From contig NZ_AMPO01000001.1 of the NCBI RefSeq assembly GCF_000302455.1, positions 189,001-253,000 on the forward strand: 64,000 nt of DNA, read 5' to 3'. Below are positions 1 through 15,094 of the stretch, piece after piece; position 1 is the first letter of the stretch, and every line of letters starts with the position of its first letter. The position numbers and the translations under genes were made by a program. The DNA comes from Methanobacterium formicicum DSM 3637 (GTDB lineage Archaea > Methanobacteriota > Methanobacteria > Methanobacteriales > Methanobacteriaceae). The notes under the pieces were generated by a model. That model did not search any database and was not told where the DNA came from. It saw nothing but the letters and a program-made list of their open reading frames with translations.

Positions 1-189
1 AGTTTTTCCCAGCAACAATTATGTCACCTTTTCCTACTTTTTGTGAGAATTCAGGGTCGTATCCTTCCATAACGCATGATGCGAGTTCTTTTTCCCCCGT
101 TAACACCAGGTATCTGCCAGGAACTATTATATCAGTGTCCACGTCATCCGGGAACTTCCAAACCTTTCCTTTAAGTACTTTTTCCATAA
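1..189 (-). CDS. hacB: 3-isopropylmalate dehydratase/homoaconitase small subunit, N-terminal part (cut by window start)
   Basis: Only the first 63 codons are inside the window; the gene runs off the left edge. The reading starts MEKVLKGKVWKFPDDVDTD, the usual opening of the small swivelling subunit of the isopropylmalate isomerase/homoaconitase family, and continues with PGRYLVLTG and GDIIVAGKN. The small subunit partners the Fe-S large subunit encoded just upstream (96 bp gap, same strand). In methanogens the substrate loop is reported to separate isopropylmalate isomerases (YLRT) from homoaconitases (YLV-type). The YLVL seen here therefore favours homoaconitase, used in coenzyme B 2-oxoacid elongation. 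That assignment is from memory of the family and is an inference; the leucine-pathway isomerase remains possible. Confidence 0.75.
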
Positions 190-285
190 TTACCACCTTT
201 AAATATCGTATAATGATTAATACCTTGTTTAAGATCTTTAATTAGATCAAAACTTCTAATAACAATTAAATCATCTTTAGATGTT

Positions 286-1536
<1,251 letters not shown>

Positions 1537-1664
1537 GTGCTTTCCTCCATTTTAAATGTAATTTATGAATTATTTACCTTGCAACTATATTTCATCTGTA
1601 ATTTTAAATCGGTAATTTCAATTTGGGAATTGAATACTTCAATTGGGAATCAGGGATTTTGATC

Positions 1665-2108
<444 letters not shown>

Positions 2109-2123
2109 CACTCCACCAATTAT

Positions 2124-2145
2124 ATAGTTTTATCTAACTAACTAT
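2124..2145. promoter_or_regulatory. inverted repeat, candidate MarR operator
   Basis: ATAGTT (2124-2129), a 10-bp spacer, then AACTAT (2140-2145), sitting 22 bp upstream of the MarR start. The spacer itself contains TAACTAACT. Position and symmetry fit a dimeric winged-helix repressor controlling its own gene; function is inferred. Confidence 0.4.
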
Positions 2146-2419
2146 TATATATAATATTCCATATGCTCAAAGATTTTTAGCAGTTCACCATCTATTCAAC
2201 AATTTCCATCTAAATAAATAATGAAAAACACAACCATAGACATATTACTTCTCAAAAGCTCGGACTAATCACATCATATATATTCTATATAGGGAACAAG
2301 TGGACAGGAGTAAGCGAGATAGTAATAAGATATAAATATTATGTAATACTAACCAGTATATTGAATAGAATAGATGATTTAATAATAGGACCCAAGAGAG
2401 ATATTGGTGAGGGAATAAA

Positions 2420-4795
<2,376 letters not shown>

Positions 4796-4907
4796 GTATC
4801 TGTAATGGAAAAATAAAAAGTATAAATTAACTTTTAATCCATTCAAGAACATCCCGGTTTGTAAAAAGTATTTAAACTAATTAAACAAGTTCAAAAAGGA
4901 GATTAAG

Positions 4908-5843
4908 ATGGTGGAACTGGAAGATTTACCCAACGTGGGAGAAAAAACCGCGCAGAAATTAAGAGATGCTGGTTTTGCAGATATGATGCGGCTGGCCACA
5001 GCAACTGCCAAAGAACTCAGTGTTAAAGCCGAAATTGGTGAGGGCGTTGCAGAAAAAGTCATTGAAGCTGCTCGTAAAGCAGAACAGATTGACTTTGAAA
5101 CAGCCCTGGATGTAATGGAACGCAGAAAAGATGTGGGCCATATAATCACAGGAAGCACCGGTTTAGATGAGTTGATTGGTGGAGGAATAGAAACACAGGC
5201 AATAACCGAGGTTTTCGGAGAATTCGGATCAGGTAAAAGCCAAATATCCCATGAAATTGCAGTTACTGTGCAATTGCCCCCAGAAAAAGGAGGATTATGT
5301 GGAGAATGTGTTTTTATTGACACTGAAAATACTTTCAGGCCAGAAAGGATAAAACAAATAGCAGAAGGTTTCACTTTAGATGTAGATGAAGTTCTAGGCA
5401 AAATACACATTGCCCGGGCATTTAACTCCAGCCACCAAATACTCATGGCTGATAAGGTCAACGAACTCATACAAAAAGGTGTGAATATTCGTCTGGTAAT
5501 TGTTGATTCCCTTACTTCTCATTTCCGTGCAGAATACGTGGGAAGAGAGTCCCTAGCCACCCGACAACAGAAACTGAACCAGCACCTGCACACCCTGCAG
5601 AACATAGCAAACACCTACAACGTGGCAGTCTTTGTAACCAACCAAGTGCAGGCCCGTCCAGATGCATTCTTCGGAAGCCCCACCAAGGCTATTGGAGGAC
5701 ACGTACTGGGACACGCCTCAACGTACAGGATATGGCTCAAAAAGGGACTTGCAGGCAAACGTATTGCCCGTTTAGTGGACAGCCCACACCTACCTGAAGG
5801 GGAAGCTGTGTTCAAGGTGGTTACCGAAGGAATTGTTGATTAA
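4908..5843 (+). CDS. radA: DNA repair and recombination protein RadA
   Basis: 311 aa, the archaeal RecA/Rad51 recombinase that forms filaments on single-stranded DNA and carries out strand exchange. The N-terminal helix-hairpin-helix domain (LPNVGEKTAQKLRDAG) covers about residues 1-60. It is followed by the FETA polymerisation motif (63-66), Walker A GEFGSGKS (104-111) and Walker B LVIVDS. The DNA-binding loops include FVTNQVQARPD and KAIGGHVLGHAST. AAGGAG lies 7 nt before the ATG. It sits right after the single-strand binding protein gene and may be expressed with it, although the gap contains an A+T-rich stretch that could hold its own promoter. Confidence 0.96.
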   Translation: MVELEDLPNVGEKTAQKLRDAGFADMMRLATATAKELSVKAEIGEGVAEKVIEAARKAEQIDFETALDVMERRKDVGHIITGSTGLDELIGGGIETQAITEVFGEFGSGKSQISHEIAVTVQLPPEKGGLCGECVFIDTENTFRPERIKQIAEGFTLDVDEVLGKIHIARAFNSSHQILMADKVNELIQKGVNIRLVIVDSLTSHFRAEYVGRESLATRQQKLNQHLHTLQNIANTYNVAVFVTNQVQARPDAFFGSPTKAIGGHVLGHASTYRIWLKKGLAGKRIARLVDSPHLPEGEAVFKVVTEGIVD

Positions 5844-5851
5844 CCCCTACC

Positions 5852-5877
5852 GGAGAATGAATCATTCTTTATTCTCC
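5852..5877 (+). terminator. inverted repeat after radA, likely terminator
   Basis: GGAGAATGA and TTCTCC arms enclose a second exact palindrome, AGAATGA-A-TCATTCT (5854-5868). An A/T-rich run follows directly. It starts 9 bp past the radA stop codon. Archaeal termination mainly needs T-tracts, so the hairpin role is inferred. Confidence 0.4.
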
Positions 5878-6287
5878 ATTTATTTATTTATAAAAAGATT
5901 TATTTAAAAAAAGAGTTCAAAATCCGCTTATTTTTTTATTAACTATTTTAATGGTCATAATCATCAATGTAATAATATATTTACTAATTATTCCTTTTCT
6001 GGCAATCCTTTTCTACAGACATTCCCTAATCCTAATTCTTTAAACTATAGGTTGAGTGATCCCTACCAATCACTACACTGATATAAATCAAGATTATATA
6101 ATCCCATTATTATTATTTTAATGCAAAACTATTTACTATCCACTTATAACCAGAAACAATTATTTACCAGAATGCTACTCTGTGCAGAATAACTTACATA
6201 AATACGAAAATTCAAGATCAAAAATATTAAAACAAGTGAAAGCTCTTAAATAGGACAATTAATGAGAATTGATGGAATATTATTCTA
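5878..6287. other. non-coding stretch between radA and hdrA
   Basis: A+T-rich intergenic DNA with no convincing reading frame on either strand and no tRNA-like fold seen. It presumably contains the upstream part of the hdrA control region. Confidence 0.5.
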
Positions 6288-6297
6288 CTATATAAAC
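6288..6297 (+). promoter_or_regulatory. TATA-like element upstream of hdrA
   Basis: CTATATAAAC, about 104 bp before the hdrA start, is the best TATA-box match in the intergenic region and would give a leader of roughly 80 nt. No BRE was assigned with certainty. Confidence 0.35.
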
Positions 6298-6367
6298 CTT
6301 GTTTAAAAATTTTAATAGAAAACTTTATCCGTATAATAGATACAACCCTACACCATAAGATTAGTTA

Positions 6368-8375
<2,008 letters not shown>

Positions 8376-8377
<2 letters not shown>

Positions 8378-8412
8378 GGGTAACCCCCTTTTTTAACCTT
8401 TTTTTATTTTTA
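8376..8412 (+). terminator. hdrA terminator, hairpin plus T-tracts
   Basis: AGGGTAACCCCCT forms a short stem directly after the hdrA stop and is followed by TTTTTT, TTTTTTT and TTTTT runs. The poly-T runs are the normal archaeal termination signal. Confidence 0.55.
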
Positions 8413-8473
8413 TGGTCCAATTTTTTAGAGAGAATCCTATTTTTTAGAGCCATATTTAGAGTAATCCCGTTTT

Positions 8474-8540
8474 TGAAGTTATCTGAAGTTATCTGAAGTT
8501 ATCTGAAGTTATCTGAAGTTATCTGAAGTTATCTGAAGTT
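8474..8540. repeat. perfect tandem repeat, six copies of a 10-mer
   Basis: ATCTGAAGTT is repeated six times without a mismatch (8481-8540) and is preceded by a partial unit TGAAGTT (8474-8480). The period is exactly 10 bp, close to one helical turn, and all three frames lack an open gene context. It lies between hdrA and glyA, about 270 bp upstream of the glyA start. Confidence 0.95.
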
Positions 8541-8735
8541 ATTTTTAAAATCATTATATCTGAACAACTCAAATTCAAATATTATCTTGAAGAAATGAAA
8601 ACAAAAACGTTTTTTAAGAAAAACACATCCTAATCCCTGAAAAATGAAAATTAATCCTTAAAATTCATTTTACTTTTCTTTATATCATTGGACAGGATGA
8701 TTTGGAAAGTATTTATATTGCCTCAATTTTATAGT

Positions 8736-8765
8736 TCCCTATACTAAATTATATTATCCCTATAC
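8736..8765 (+). promoter_or_regulatory. repeated TCCCTATAC upstream of glyA
   Basis: TCCCTATAC occurs at 8736-8744 and 8757-8765, 21 bp apart, which is two helical turns. A TATA-like AGTATTTATATTG lies just before at about 8709-8720. The pair sits 50-75 bp upstream of the glyA start. Regulatory role is inferred from spacing only. Confidence 0.3.
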
Positions 8766-8812
8766 CAAACCCGTTAATGTAAGATCATCATGATTTGGCC
8801 GGGAGGAAAATA

Positions 8813-10081
8813 ATGTCAAGTAATGAAAAATACGCCCAGGAAATAAAGGATATCACCAAAAAACATCACGAATGGATGAAAAATAGTATAAATCTCATTG
8901 CCAGTGAGAACATCACCAGCATCAGCGTCAGAGAGGCACTGGCCACTGACCTATCCCACCGGTATGCAGAAGGACTGCCCTGTCACCGGTTGTATGAGGG
9001 ATGCCAGTACATTGATGATATTGAAAACATCACCATTGACCTATCCAAAAAGCTGTATAACGCAGAGCACGCAAATGTTCAACCCATATCAGGCGTAGTT
9101 GCCAACATGGGATCTTTTTTCGCATTAGCCAATCACGGTGATGGTATGATGGCCCTGGAAGTTCCAGTAGGAGGTCATATCAGTCACGCCAATGTTAGTG
9201 CAGCGGGTATCAGAGGACTCAAAGTATCACCCCACCCCTTTGATGAAAAAAACATGAACATAGACGCTGACGCCATGAAAAAGGAAATACTCACCCGTAA
9301 ACCAAAAATAGTCCTTTTAGGTGGTAGTTTATTCCTCTTCCCACACCCTGTGGAAGAAGCCAGAGAAGCAGCAGATGAAGTGGGAGCCAAAGTAATGTAC
9401 GATGGTGCACACGTTCTGGGACTCATTGCTGGAGGCCAGTTCCAGGATCCATTAAGAGAAGGAGCAGATTTACTGGTGGGAAGTACCCACAAGACATTCC
9501 CTGGACCCCAAGGAGGTATAATTCTTTGTAAAGAAGAATTAAGCAAAAAAATTGATGATGCTGTCTTCCCCGGTGTGGTAAGTAACCATCACCTGCATCA
9601 CTTAGCTGCCCTTGGTATAGCCACTGCAGAAATGGCAGAGTTCGGAGCAGCCTATGCACAGCAGATCATTAAAAACGCCAAGGCACTGGCTCAGAGTTTC
9701 CATGAACTAGGCTTCAACGTACTATGTGAGGATCTGGGATTCACTGAATCCCATCAGGTGGCCATGGATGTCTCCAACATTGGAAAAGCATCAAAGATGG
9801 CTAAAGACTTGGAAGCAAACAATATAATCCTCAACAAGAATTTATTGCCTTGGGATGATGTTAACCGCTCCGATGACCCATCAGGCATAAGGGTAGGAAC
9901 ACAAGAGTTAACTCGACGTGGATTAAAGGAATCACACATGCCAGAAGTTGCTGAACTTATAAGAAAGGTAGCTGTTGATGGTAAAGATGCTAAAAATGAA
10001 GTATCTGAATTTATAAGTTCTTTCGACACTGTACATTATGCTTTCCGTGGTGAAAGAGCCTACGACTACATAGAATTTTAA
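8813..10081 (+). CDS. glyA: serine hydroxymethyltransferase
   Basis: 422 aa from the ATG at 8813, chosen because GGGAGG lies 7 nt upstream; a TTG six codons earlier overlaps that ribosome binding site. PLP-dependent family: the Schiff-base lysine is in STHKTFPGPQGG, and the substrate/cofactor region YDGAHVLGLIAGG and the N-terminal HRYAEGLPCHRLYEGC are present. It interconverts serine and glycine with a C1 carrier, which in methanogens is tetrahydromethanopterin rather than folate. Length and motif order match archaeal GlyA. It stands alone, with its own promoter region. Confidence 0.95.
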   Translation: MSSNEKYAQEIKDITKKHHEWMKNSINLIASENITSISVREALATDLSHRYAEGLPCHRLYEGCQYIDDIENITIDLSKKLYNAEHANVQPISGVVANMGSFFALANHGDGMMALEVPVGGHISHANVSAAGIRGLKVSPHPFDEKNMNIDADAMKKEILTRKPKIVLLGGSLFLFPHPVEEAREAADEVGAKVMYDGAHVLGLIAGGQFQDPLREGADLLVGSTHKTFPGPQGGIILCKEELSKKIDDAVFPGVVSNHHLHHLAALGIATAEMAEFGAAYAQQIIKNAKALAQSFHELGFNVLCEDLGFTESHQVAMDVSNIGKASKMAKDLEANNIILNKNLLPWDDVNRSDDPSGIRVGTQELTRRGLKESHMPEVAELIRKVAVDGKDAKNEVSEFISSFDTVHYAFRGERAYDYIEF

Positions 10082-10285
10082 TTAATGTTGATTAATTCAT
10101 CATAAAAAGAATTGGAGTATCATCAGAAACTTTGAATATCATCAGAAAATAATCCATGGATTATATCAAGAATTAAATTTTATATCCAGAATTAGCTCAT
10201 GAAATAAAGGAAGGATGATCCAAAGATGGATGATGATATAAATATTCAACATTAAGTTTTGAAATAGTCGACAATAGGTAAATCA

Positions 10286-10999
10286 TTGATTAACAAAAAG
10301 ATAGTTATGAAAATTGCTTGGGCATTCACCGGAGCCGGCCACCTGCTCTTGGAAAGTGTGGAAACACTGGAAAAAGTTGCAGGGAAACATCAGGTCACTG
10401 TGCTGCTTTCAGGTGCTGGTGAAGAAGTGCTGAAGATGTACGGTCTTTTTAACCGTGTTAAAGCTGTTACCGGCGGTTATTATCAGGAACTGGTTCTGGA
10501 AAAAGACCAGATGTGGAGTTATCCCATATCCGGTCGTTTTTCCCTGGGAAGATATGACCTGTTGATTGTTTCCCCCACCACTTCCAACACCATTGCCAAA
10601 CTGGTGCACGGAATCGCAGACAGCCTGGTGACCAATGCAGTAGCCCAATCAGGTAAAGGAAAAATAAAAACCCTGCTGGTACCGGTAGATATGGAATCCG
10701 GAGACCTGGAAACCGTACTCCCCTCTAAACTGGAGCTGGATCTGTGTCAGAACTGTTCTACTTGCGAGGCAGCAGCTGCATGCCCTCCAGATGCCATCAC
10801 CCCGGGAGTGGAGATAAACCTCCTGAAATGTCAGGGTTGTGCTGCATGTCAACTTGCGTGTCCCTACGGGGCGGTGAGTGGGGGTAGCATCATCACCATA
10901 CACATGCGTGAAATTGACGTGGAAAACACCCGGAAATTGCACCAGCTGGAAGGAGTGGAAGTCTTAAAAGATCCATCAGAAATTTTGACTCATTTTTAA
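10286..10999 (+). CDS. archaeal flavoprotein with C-terminal ferredoxin domain (DmrB/DmrX-like)
   Basis: 237 aa. The N-terminal 150 residues look like an FMN-binding flavoprotein fold (KIAWAFTGAGHLLLES ... LLIVSPTTSNTIAKLVHGIADSLVTNA). The C-terminus adds two [4Fe-4S] motifs: CQNCSTCEAAAACPP and CQGCAACQLACP. This combination is that of the archaeoflavoprotein group containing the proposed dihydromethanopterin reductase (acceptor), which would complete tetrahydromethanopterin synthesis. Placement next to glyA, a user of that cofactor, is suggestive. AGGT lies about 7 nt before the TTG start; an ATG seven codons in is the alternative. Family-level call is firm, exact substrate is inferred. Confidence 0.7.
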   Translation: MINKKIVMKIAWAFTGAGHLLLESVETLEKVAGKHQVTVLLSGAGEEVLKMYGLFNRVKAVTGGYYQELVLEKDQMWSYPISGRFSLGRYDLLIVSPTTSNTIAKLVHGIADSLVTNAVAQSGKGKIKTLLVPVDMESGDLETVLPSKLELDLCQNCSTCEAAAACPPDAITPGVEINLLKCQGCAACQLACPYGAVSGGSIITIHMREIDVENTRKLHQLEGVEVLKDPSEILTHF

Positions 11000-11214
11000 T
11001 TAATTTTAAAATAACCAATTAATTTTTTTAAATTGTTTTCTGACATGAAAACTAATAATCAGTTTAATACTTTTTTATTCCTATCTTTCTTCATTTTCCT
11101 GTCTTTAAATTTCCCAGATCTTCTAATTAATTAAGGATCAAAAACATATTATTATCAACAAAATCTTGACCAAAGTTAAAATTAGGTGATGAAAGTCAAT
11201 AAGGGGGTATAAAT

Positions 11215-11607
11215 TTGGTGGAAGAACATAAAAGAATTGATTTTCTTGTGGAAGAACTAAATAGTGATGATTGGAAGGTTCGTGAAGATGCCGCTGAACT
11301 TTTAGGAGAAGTTGGTGAACCTGACGCAGTGCAACCTTTAATAAATGCCCTGGAAGATGAGGATTGGCATGTTAGAGAGGCTGCTGCACTTTCTCTGGGA
11401 ATATTTGAAGATGAAAAATCTGTAGAACCTTTGATTAGGCTCATGGATGATGAAAAAGCTAACGTGAGATACGGAGCTGCTATCAGTCTCTCCATGATAG
11501 GTGACGAGCGCGCTGTGGATGTTTTACAGAAGGCAACTGAAGATGAAAACTCAGTGGTTCGTAAAGTTGCCATAGTGGCCCTTAAAGAGGTTAAAAATCG
11601 TATTTAA
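11215..11607 (+). CDS. HEAT-repeat protein (PBS lyase type repeats)
   Basis: 130 aa made almost wholly of four short alpha-helical HEAT repeats with the W-x-V-R-x-x-A-A-x-x-L-G-x-x-x-D/E pattern (DDWKVREDAAELLGEVGE, EDWHVREAAALSLGIFED, KANVRYGAAISLSMIGD, NSVVRKVAIVALKEV). Such repeats form curved protein-binding scaffolds; phycobilin lyase activity is not implied in an archaeon. GGGGG lies 7 nt before the TTG start, and GTG follows one codon later as an alternative. No signal peptide. Partner unknown. Confidence 0.8.
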   Translation: MVEEHKRIDFLVEELNSDDWKVREDAAELLGEVGEPDAVQPLINALEDEDWHVREAAALSLGIFEDEKSVEPLIRLMDDEKANVRYGAAISLSMIGDERAVDVLQKATEDENSVVRKVAIVALKEVKNRI

Positions 11608-11780
11608 ATAGTTATAACACCCTGTGAATATTTTGTTATATGCATAATTAGGAAGGAGCATGATGAATGACGCTACCTAATTAGGAATATCATTGCAGGA
11701 ACAATTTACGCATAGAAATGATAGTGGATATGAATGATACCTGGCTAGGAATGATACTGCATCAATTAGGAATGATAAAC

Positions 11781-12209
11781 ATGGCAGATAATGTGCAACA
11801 AAAAGTACTTGATCTTCTGGAAAAATATGTTCAAGCCTATCACGAGAAAGATCTTGATAGCATTTTAAAACTCTTTGCAGACCGTGATGATCTGGTATTA
11901 ATTGGAACTGGATATGATGAATGGATCAGAGGCTATGATAACATTCGATCCGGTTTTGAAAGAGATTTCAAGCAAGCAGATAATATACAGGTTAAGTTCA
12001 GGAAGGTTTCAGTTTCATTTTCTGACAATGTAGCCTGGTTGTCAGCTCACATGACAATGGATACCAGAGTAGATGGTCATGATATTTATCTTCCAGGTCG
12101 CCTAACTGCGGTGGTCCTTAAAATTGATGGTGAATGGCTTTTCACACAACTTCATTATTCATTGCCCTCTGTTGAGCAGGAAGAAGGCAAATCCTGGCCG
12201 GATATTTAA
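11781..12209 (+). CDS. NTF2-fold (SnoaL/DUF4440-like) protein
   Basis: 142 aa from the ATG at 11781, chosen for the TTAGGA 9 nt upstream and because the reading from here starts like the fold itself. The frame is open further up to an ATG at 11718. Features of the cone-shaped NTF2 fold: an N-terminal helix ending in YVQAYHEKDLDSILKLFADRDDLVLIGTG, and later strands NVAWLSAHMTM and GRLTAVVLKIDGEWLFTQLHYS. Members bind small ligands or serve as simple enzymes. No catalytic assignment can be made. The stretch upstream contains several TTAGGAAT-like words. Confidence 0.65.
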   Translation: MADNVQQKVLDLLEKYVQAYHEKDLDSILKLFADRDDLVLIGTGYDEWIRGYDNIRSGFERDFKQADNIQVKFRKVSVSFSDNVAWLSAHMTMDTRVDGHDIYLPGRLTAVVLKIDGEWLFTQLHYSLPSVEQEEGKSWPDI

Positions 12210-12313
12210 AAAACTAGCGATGAAAAAGGTTGATTATTGAAAAGTATAGAAAATAAGGATAGGAAAAAAGTAGTAAAAAGGATAGAAAAAATAGAAAAAT
12301 TATAAAACGATTT

Positions 12314-12598
12314 TCAATCATCCATCAAATCAAATAAGTATGCAGTCATCTCTAGCTCTTCTCTTGCCAGATAATCGTCCAAACGATTTTTTGAATCTCC
12401 AGTACCAAAGGGGAAGTACTCCTCTTCAAAATAAACATTCATATACAATTCATTTTCCTTAACCGTAACTGGATCCTCTAGAAGCCCCCCCAGTTTACGT
12501 AACTCTTCCTTATTAAGTCCTGTTACTTTGTAAGTCACGTAATATTTTTTTAAGCTCTCGGAAAATCCGTAATCAATAATTTTTACCCTAAACTGCAA
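12314..12598 (-). CDS. conserved-looking small protein, function unknown
   Basis: 94 aa, soluble and acidic at the C-terminus (YLAREELEMTAYLFDLMDD). The start is a TTG with GGGGGGAT just upstream, a strong ribosome binding site that supports a real gene. No metal motif, membrane segment or family recognised. It lies downstream of the DUF192 gene on the same strand, separated by 153 bp that include a 17-bp tandem repeat. Confidence 0.6.
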   Translation of the reverse strand: MQFRVKIIDYGFSESLKKYYVTYKVTGLNKEELRKLGGLLEDPVTVKENELYMNVYFEEEYFPFGTGDSKNRLDDYLAREELEMTAYLFDLMDD

Positions 12599-12684
12599 TA
12601 TTATCCCCCCATGTTATGGCCTGATTTTCTTTTTATTCCTGTGAATTTTTATCCACTGATCCTTATTTCTCACTCATCTGAACT

Positions 12685-12732
12685 GATAATGACACACTGT
12701 AGATAATGACACACTGTATAATAACACACTGT
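12685..12732. repeat. 17-bp tandem repeat, nearly three copies
   Basis: GATAATGACACACTGTA occurs twice without mismatch (12685-12701, 12702-12718) and a third, shortened and slightly altered unit ends at 12732. It lies between two minus-strand genes, upstream of the 94-aa gene. Confidence 0.9.
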
Positions 12733-12751
12733 CTTCATCATACTTAGTTAT

Positions 12752-13141
12752 TCATGCAATTTCACAGGTGAAATCAAGTTCATCCCCTATTTGAGTATTT
12801 GATTCAGTTAGTTTACCCTTTTCCAGCTCAATAACATACCTGGCCGGTGCTACGGGAGTGTAAGTGGTCCATGGATCTAGGGTGACAGTATCCACCACTT
12901 TCATAGCAGAATCAACGAATACAACATCTAAAGGTATGCGCATGAAGAACATGTGAATACCCGAGGCCCTTCGACTCCGATCTGATGGTAATTTTAGAAT
13001 AAGAGCTCTTTCTAACTTTTTAACTAACATTAATCCCTTGAAACGGGAGAAAAAACTGTTGGCTACATCTGCATTTCCCAGATTGGTGCCCTTAGTTTTA
13101 TTTACTATAAACACATAACTCGTTTTTTTATCAATATGCAT
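12752..13141 (-). CDS. DUF192 family protein
   Basis: 129 aa. The sequence follows the DUF192 pattern: an early stretch LGNADVANSFFSRFKGLMLVKKL, then GIHMFFMRIPLDVVFVDSAMKVVD and APARYVIELEKGKL. The family is a small all-beta fold of unknown biochemical role, often secreted in bacteria; no signal peptide is evident here. GAGG lies 7 nt before the ATG. Confidence 0.8.
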   Translation of the reverse strand: MHIDKKTSYVFIVNKTKGTNLGNADVANSFFSRFKGLMLVKKLERALILKLPSDRSRRASGIHMFFMRIPLDVVFVDSAMKVVDTVTLDPWTTYTPVAPARYVIELEKGKLTESNTQIGDELDFTCEIA

Positions 13142-13367
13142 AGTTCGGCCTCTTTTAATATATAATCTTTACGGCGATGAGGATTAAATGAAATTTGTAT
13201 TCATTGGTTCATTGATCTCATAATATTAAATCATGGGCATTATATTTTTTAAAAATTTTTGTATTGAAAATATTAACACAACTTAATTTATCTACTAAAA
13301 AAAAATAATATAAATTAAATTAAAAATGTCTGTTATGAATATAATGAGATCAAAAAGAGGGGGTTAA

Positions 13368-14408
13368 ATGGCAGAAAACGTTATTTTTCTTGGGGCAGGA
13401 GCATCTACATCTAAAAATGCACCTTTACAAAGTCAATTATTTGAGAAATATTTTTCCTTAGAAACGACTAGCCCCTATGAACAAAAAATGAATGAAAGAT
13501 TAACTAAATTTTTCAAAGATTTTTTCGCAATTGATGTTACAAACAATTTAGAGGAGATTAATTTTCCAGAATTTGAAGAGATATTAGGAATTCTTGAATT
13601 ATCATTAAATAGAGAGGAGAGTTTCAAAAATTATGGATTATACCACAATAATCCTCAAATTCAACAGATTAAAGAAGATTTAATATTCTTAATCGCCATT
13701 ACTATAGACAAAGAAATAAAAAGTAAACCAAAAAACAAATCCCATGAGATACTGACAAAAAGATTAATAGAAGAGAATGAAATTTGGCAAACTGATTTTA
13801 TTAGTTTGAATTATGATATTATTCTGGATAATACGCTGACACGTATGCATGAAAATTATGATTTGGATTTAGATTATGGAATTGAATTTACGAATTTTGA
13901 AAACAATTATGAGGAGGATCCTTGGAAAAGACCTCTTCCCGAAAAAGCTGTTCACCTTTACAAACCCCATGGCTCCTTAAATTGGCTTTATTGTCCAACA
14001 TGCATATCAACAACATTAACGCCAGAAGAAAAAGGAGCTGTGAAATTATTTTATGAACCAATAGACTGTGAAGTTTGTGGAAGTAAAATTATTCCAATTA
14101 TAATTCCACCTTCGTTTTTCAAGGTTATGTCAAATAGGTATCTGCAGGAAATATGGTATAAAATGGAAGATTCATTAAAAAATGCTGAAAGAATCTATTT
14201 TTGCGGTTATTCTTTTCCAGATGCAGATATCCATATTAAATATCTTCTTAAAAAGGCAGAAATTAATGGAAATTCTAATCCTGAAATTTACATAATTAAT
14301 AATTCTGAAAAAAAAGAAATAAAATCAAGTTATGAAAGATTTTTCAAATGTGATACGGTTAAATGGACAGGTCAATCATTTGAGCATTTCTGTAAACATG
14401 GGTTATAA
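13368..14408 (+). CDS. SIR2-like domain protein with zinc knuckle
   Basis: 346 aa. The N-terminus has the sirtuin NAD-site signature GAGAS (residues 9-13), later a LNYD motif, and PHGSLNW with the candidate catalytic His201. A four-cysteine knuckle follows: CPTC at 209-212 and CEVC at 234-237. It ends with a sirtuin-like FCGYSFPDADIHIKYLL. SIR2_2-type proteins in microbial defence systems are NADases that deplete NAD+ after phage sensing; this function is inferred, not shown. GAGGGGGT lies before the ATG. It marks the start of the A+T-rich accessory region, with codon use dominated by AAA, TTT and AAT. No partner gene is directly adjacent. Confidence 0.7.
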   Translation: MAENVIFLGAGASTSKNAPLQSQLFEKYFSLETTSPYEQKMNERLTKFFKDFFAIDVTNNLEEINFPEFEEILGILELSLNREESFKNYGLYHNNPQIQQIKEDLIFLIAITIDKEIKSKPKNKSHEILTKRLIEENEIWQTDFISLNYDIILDNTLTRMHENYDLDLDYGIEFTNFENNYEEDPWKRPLPEKAVHLYKPHGSLNWLYCPTCISTTLTPEEKGAVKLFYEPIDCEVCGSKIIPIIIPPSFFKVMSNRYLQEIWYKMEDSLKNAERIYFCGYSFPDADIHIKYLLKKAEINGNSNPEIYIINNSEKKEIKSSYERFFKCDTVKWTGQSFEHFCKHGL

Positions 14409-14806
14409 ACTCATTTAACTTACTGAATTTTAATATCATTACCTAGTCCAATTAACTTTTATTTTTGGAATGATTATTTATTGAAAAAAACCTTACATAA
14501 TTCACTCATTAAGCCAAGATATTTATCGTGATTTTCAAACATCTTCTAATTTAATGAAGCGTTTTAAGTGAATAATCAGTACAAGATATAATTACAAATA
14601 ATAAGTATCATTGCATACACATTAAATAGGTAATAAAATATAATTTTCATTAATTATGGAAAAATGTGGGCAACTATCGTGAATTTAATAATTTATATAT
14701 CCTTAAGATTATTAAAAAAATGAATGAGGTTTGATTTTCTGCGAACCCATTCCCTTTAATTTCCGTGCCCTCAATCATGGTCATAAAAAACCTAACATTC
14801 TTATAA

Positions 14807-14824
14807 TGTTCAATATAGTGAACA
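14807..14824. promoter_or_regulatory. inverted repeat TGTTCA-N6-TGAACA
   Basis: Perfect 6-bp arms around ATATAG. A third half-site TGAACA follows about 30 bp later. Typical size and symmetry for a dimeric helix-turn-helix operator; the binding protein is unknown. Confidence 0.4.
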
Positions 14825-14912
14825 TAAGATTAAATATATCTTTAATTGAACATATTATTCCTTTAAAATTCATAATTCCTCCTTTGGAGCTCTCGCTAGG
14901 GAAGATGTGACT

Positions 14913-14928
14913 TTTACATATATGTAAA
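14913..14928. repeat. 16-bp perfect palindrome
   Basis: TTTACATATATGTAAA, symmetric over all 16 positions, lies in the non-coding region between the SIR2-like gene and the 405-aa gene, 5' of a TTTTATATGC element. Confidence 0.7.
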
Positions 14929-15094
14929 GTTTTATATGCCTGAAAAATAATCTATTATTCGCACTAACTGATTATATTCAGGCCCCTTAATGGGCCCCAT
15001 TCATTTTTATTCACTTAATACTTGATTCATTAAGCCGCCTATTTAATTACATTTTTATCACCTATTTTAATTTTAGAAAGATGCATAGCAATCC

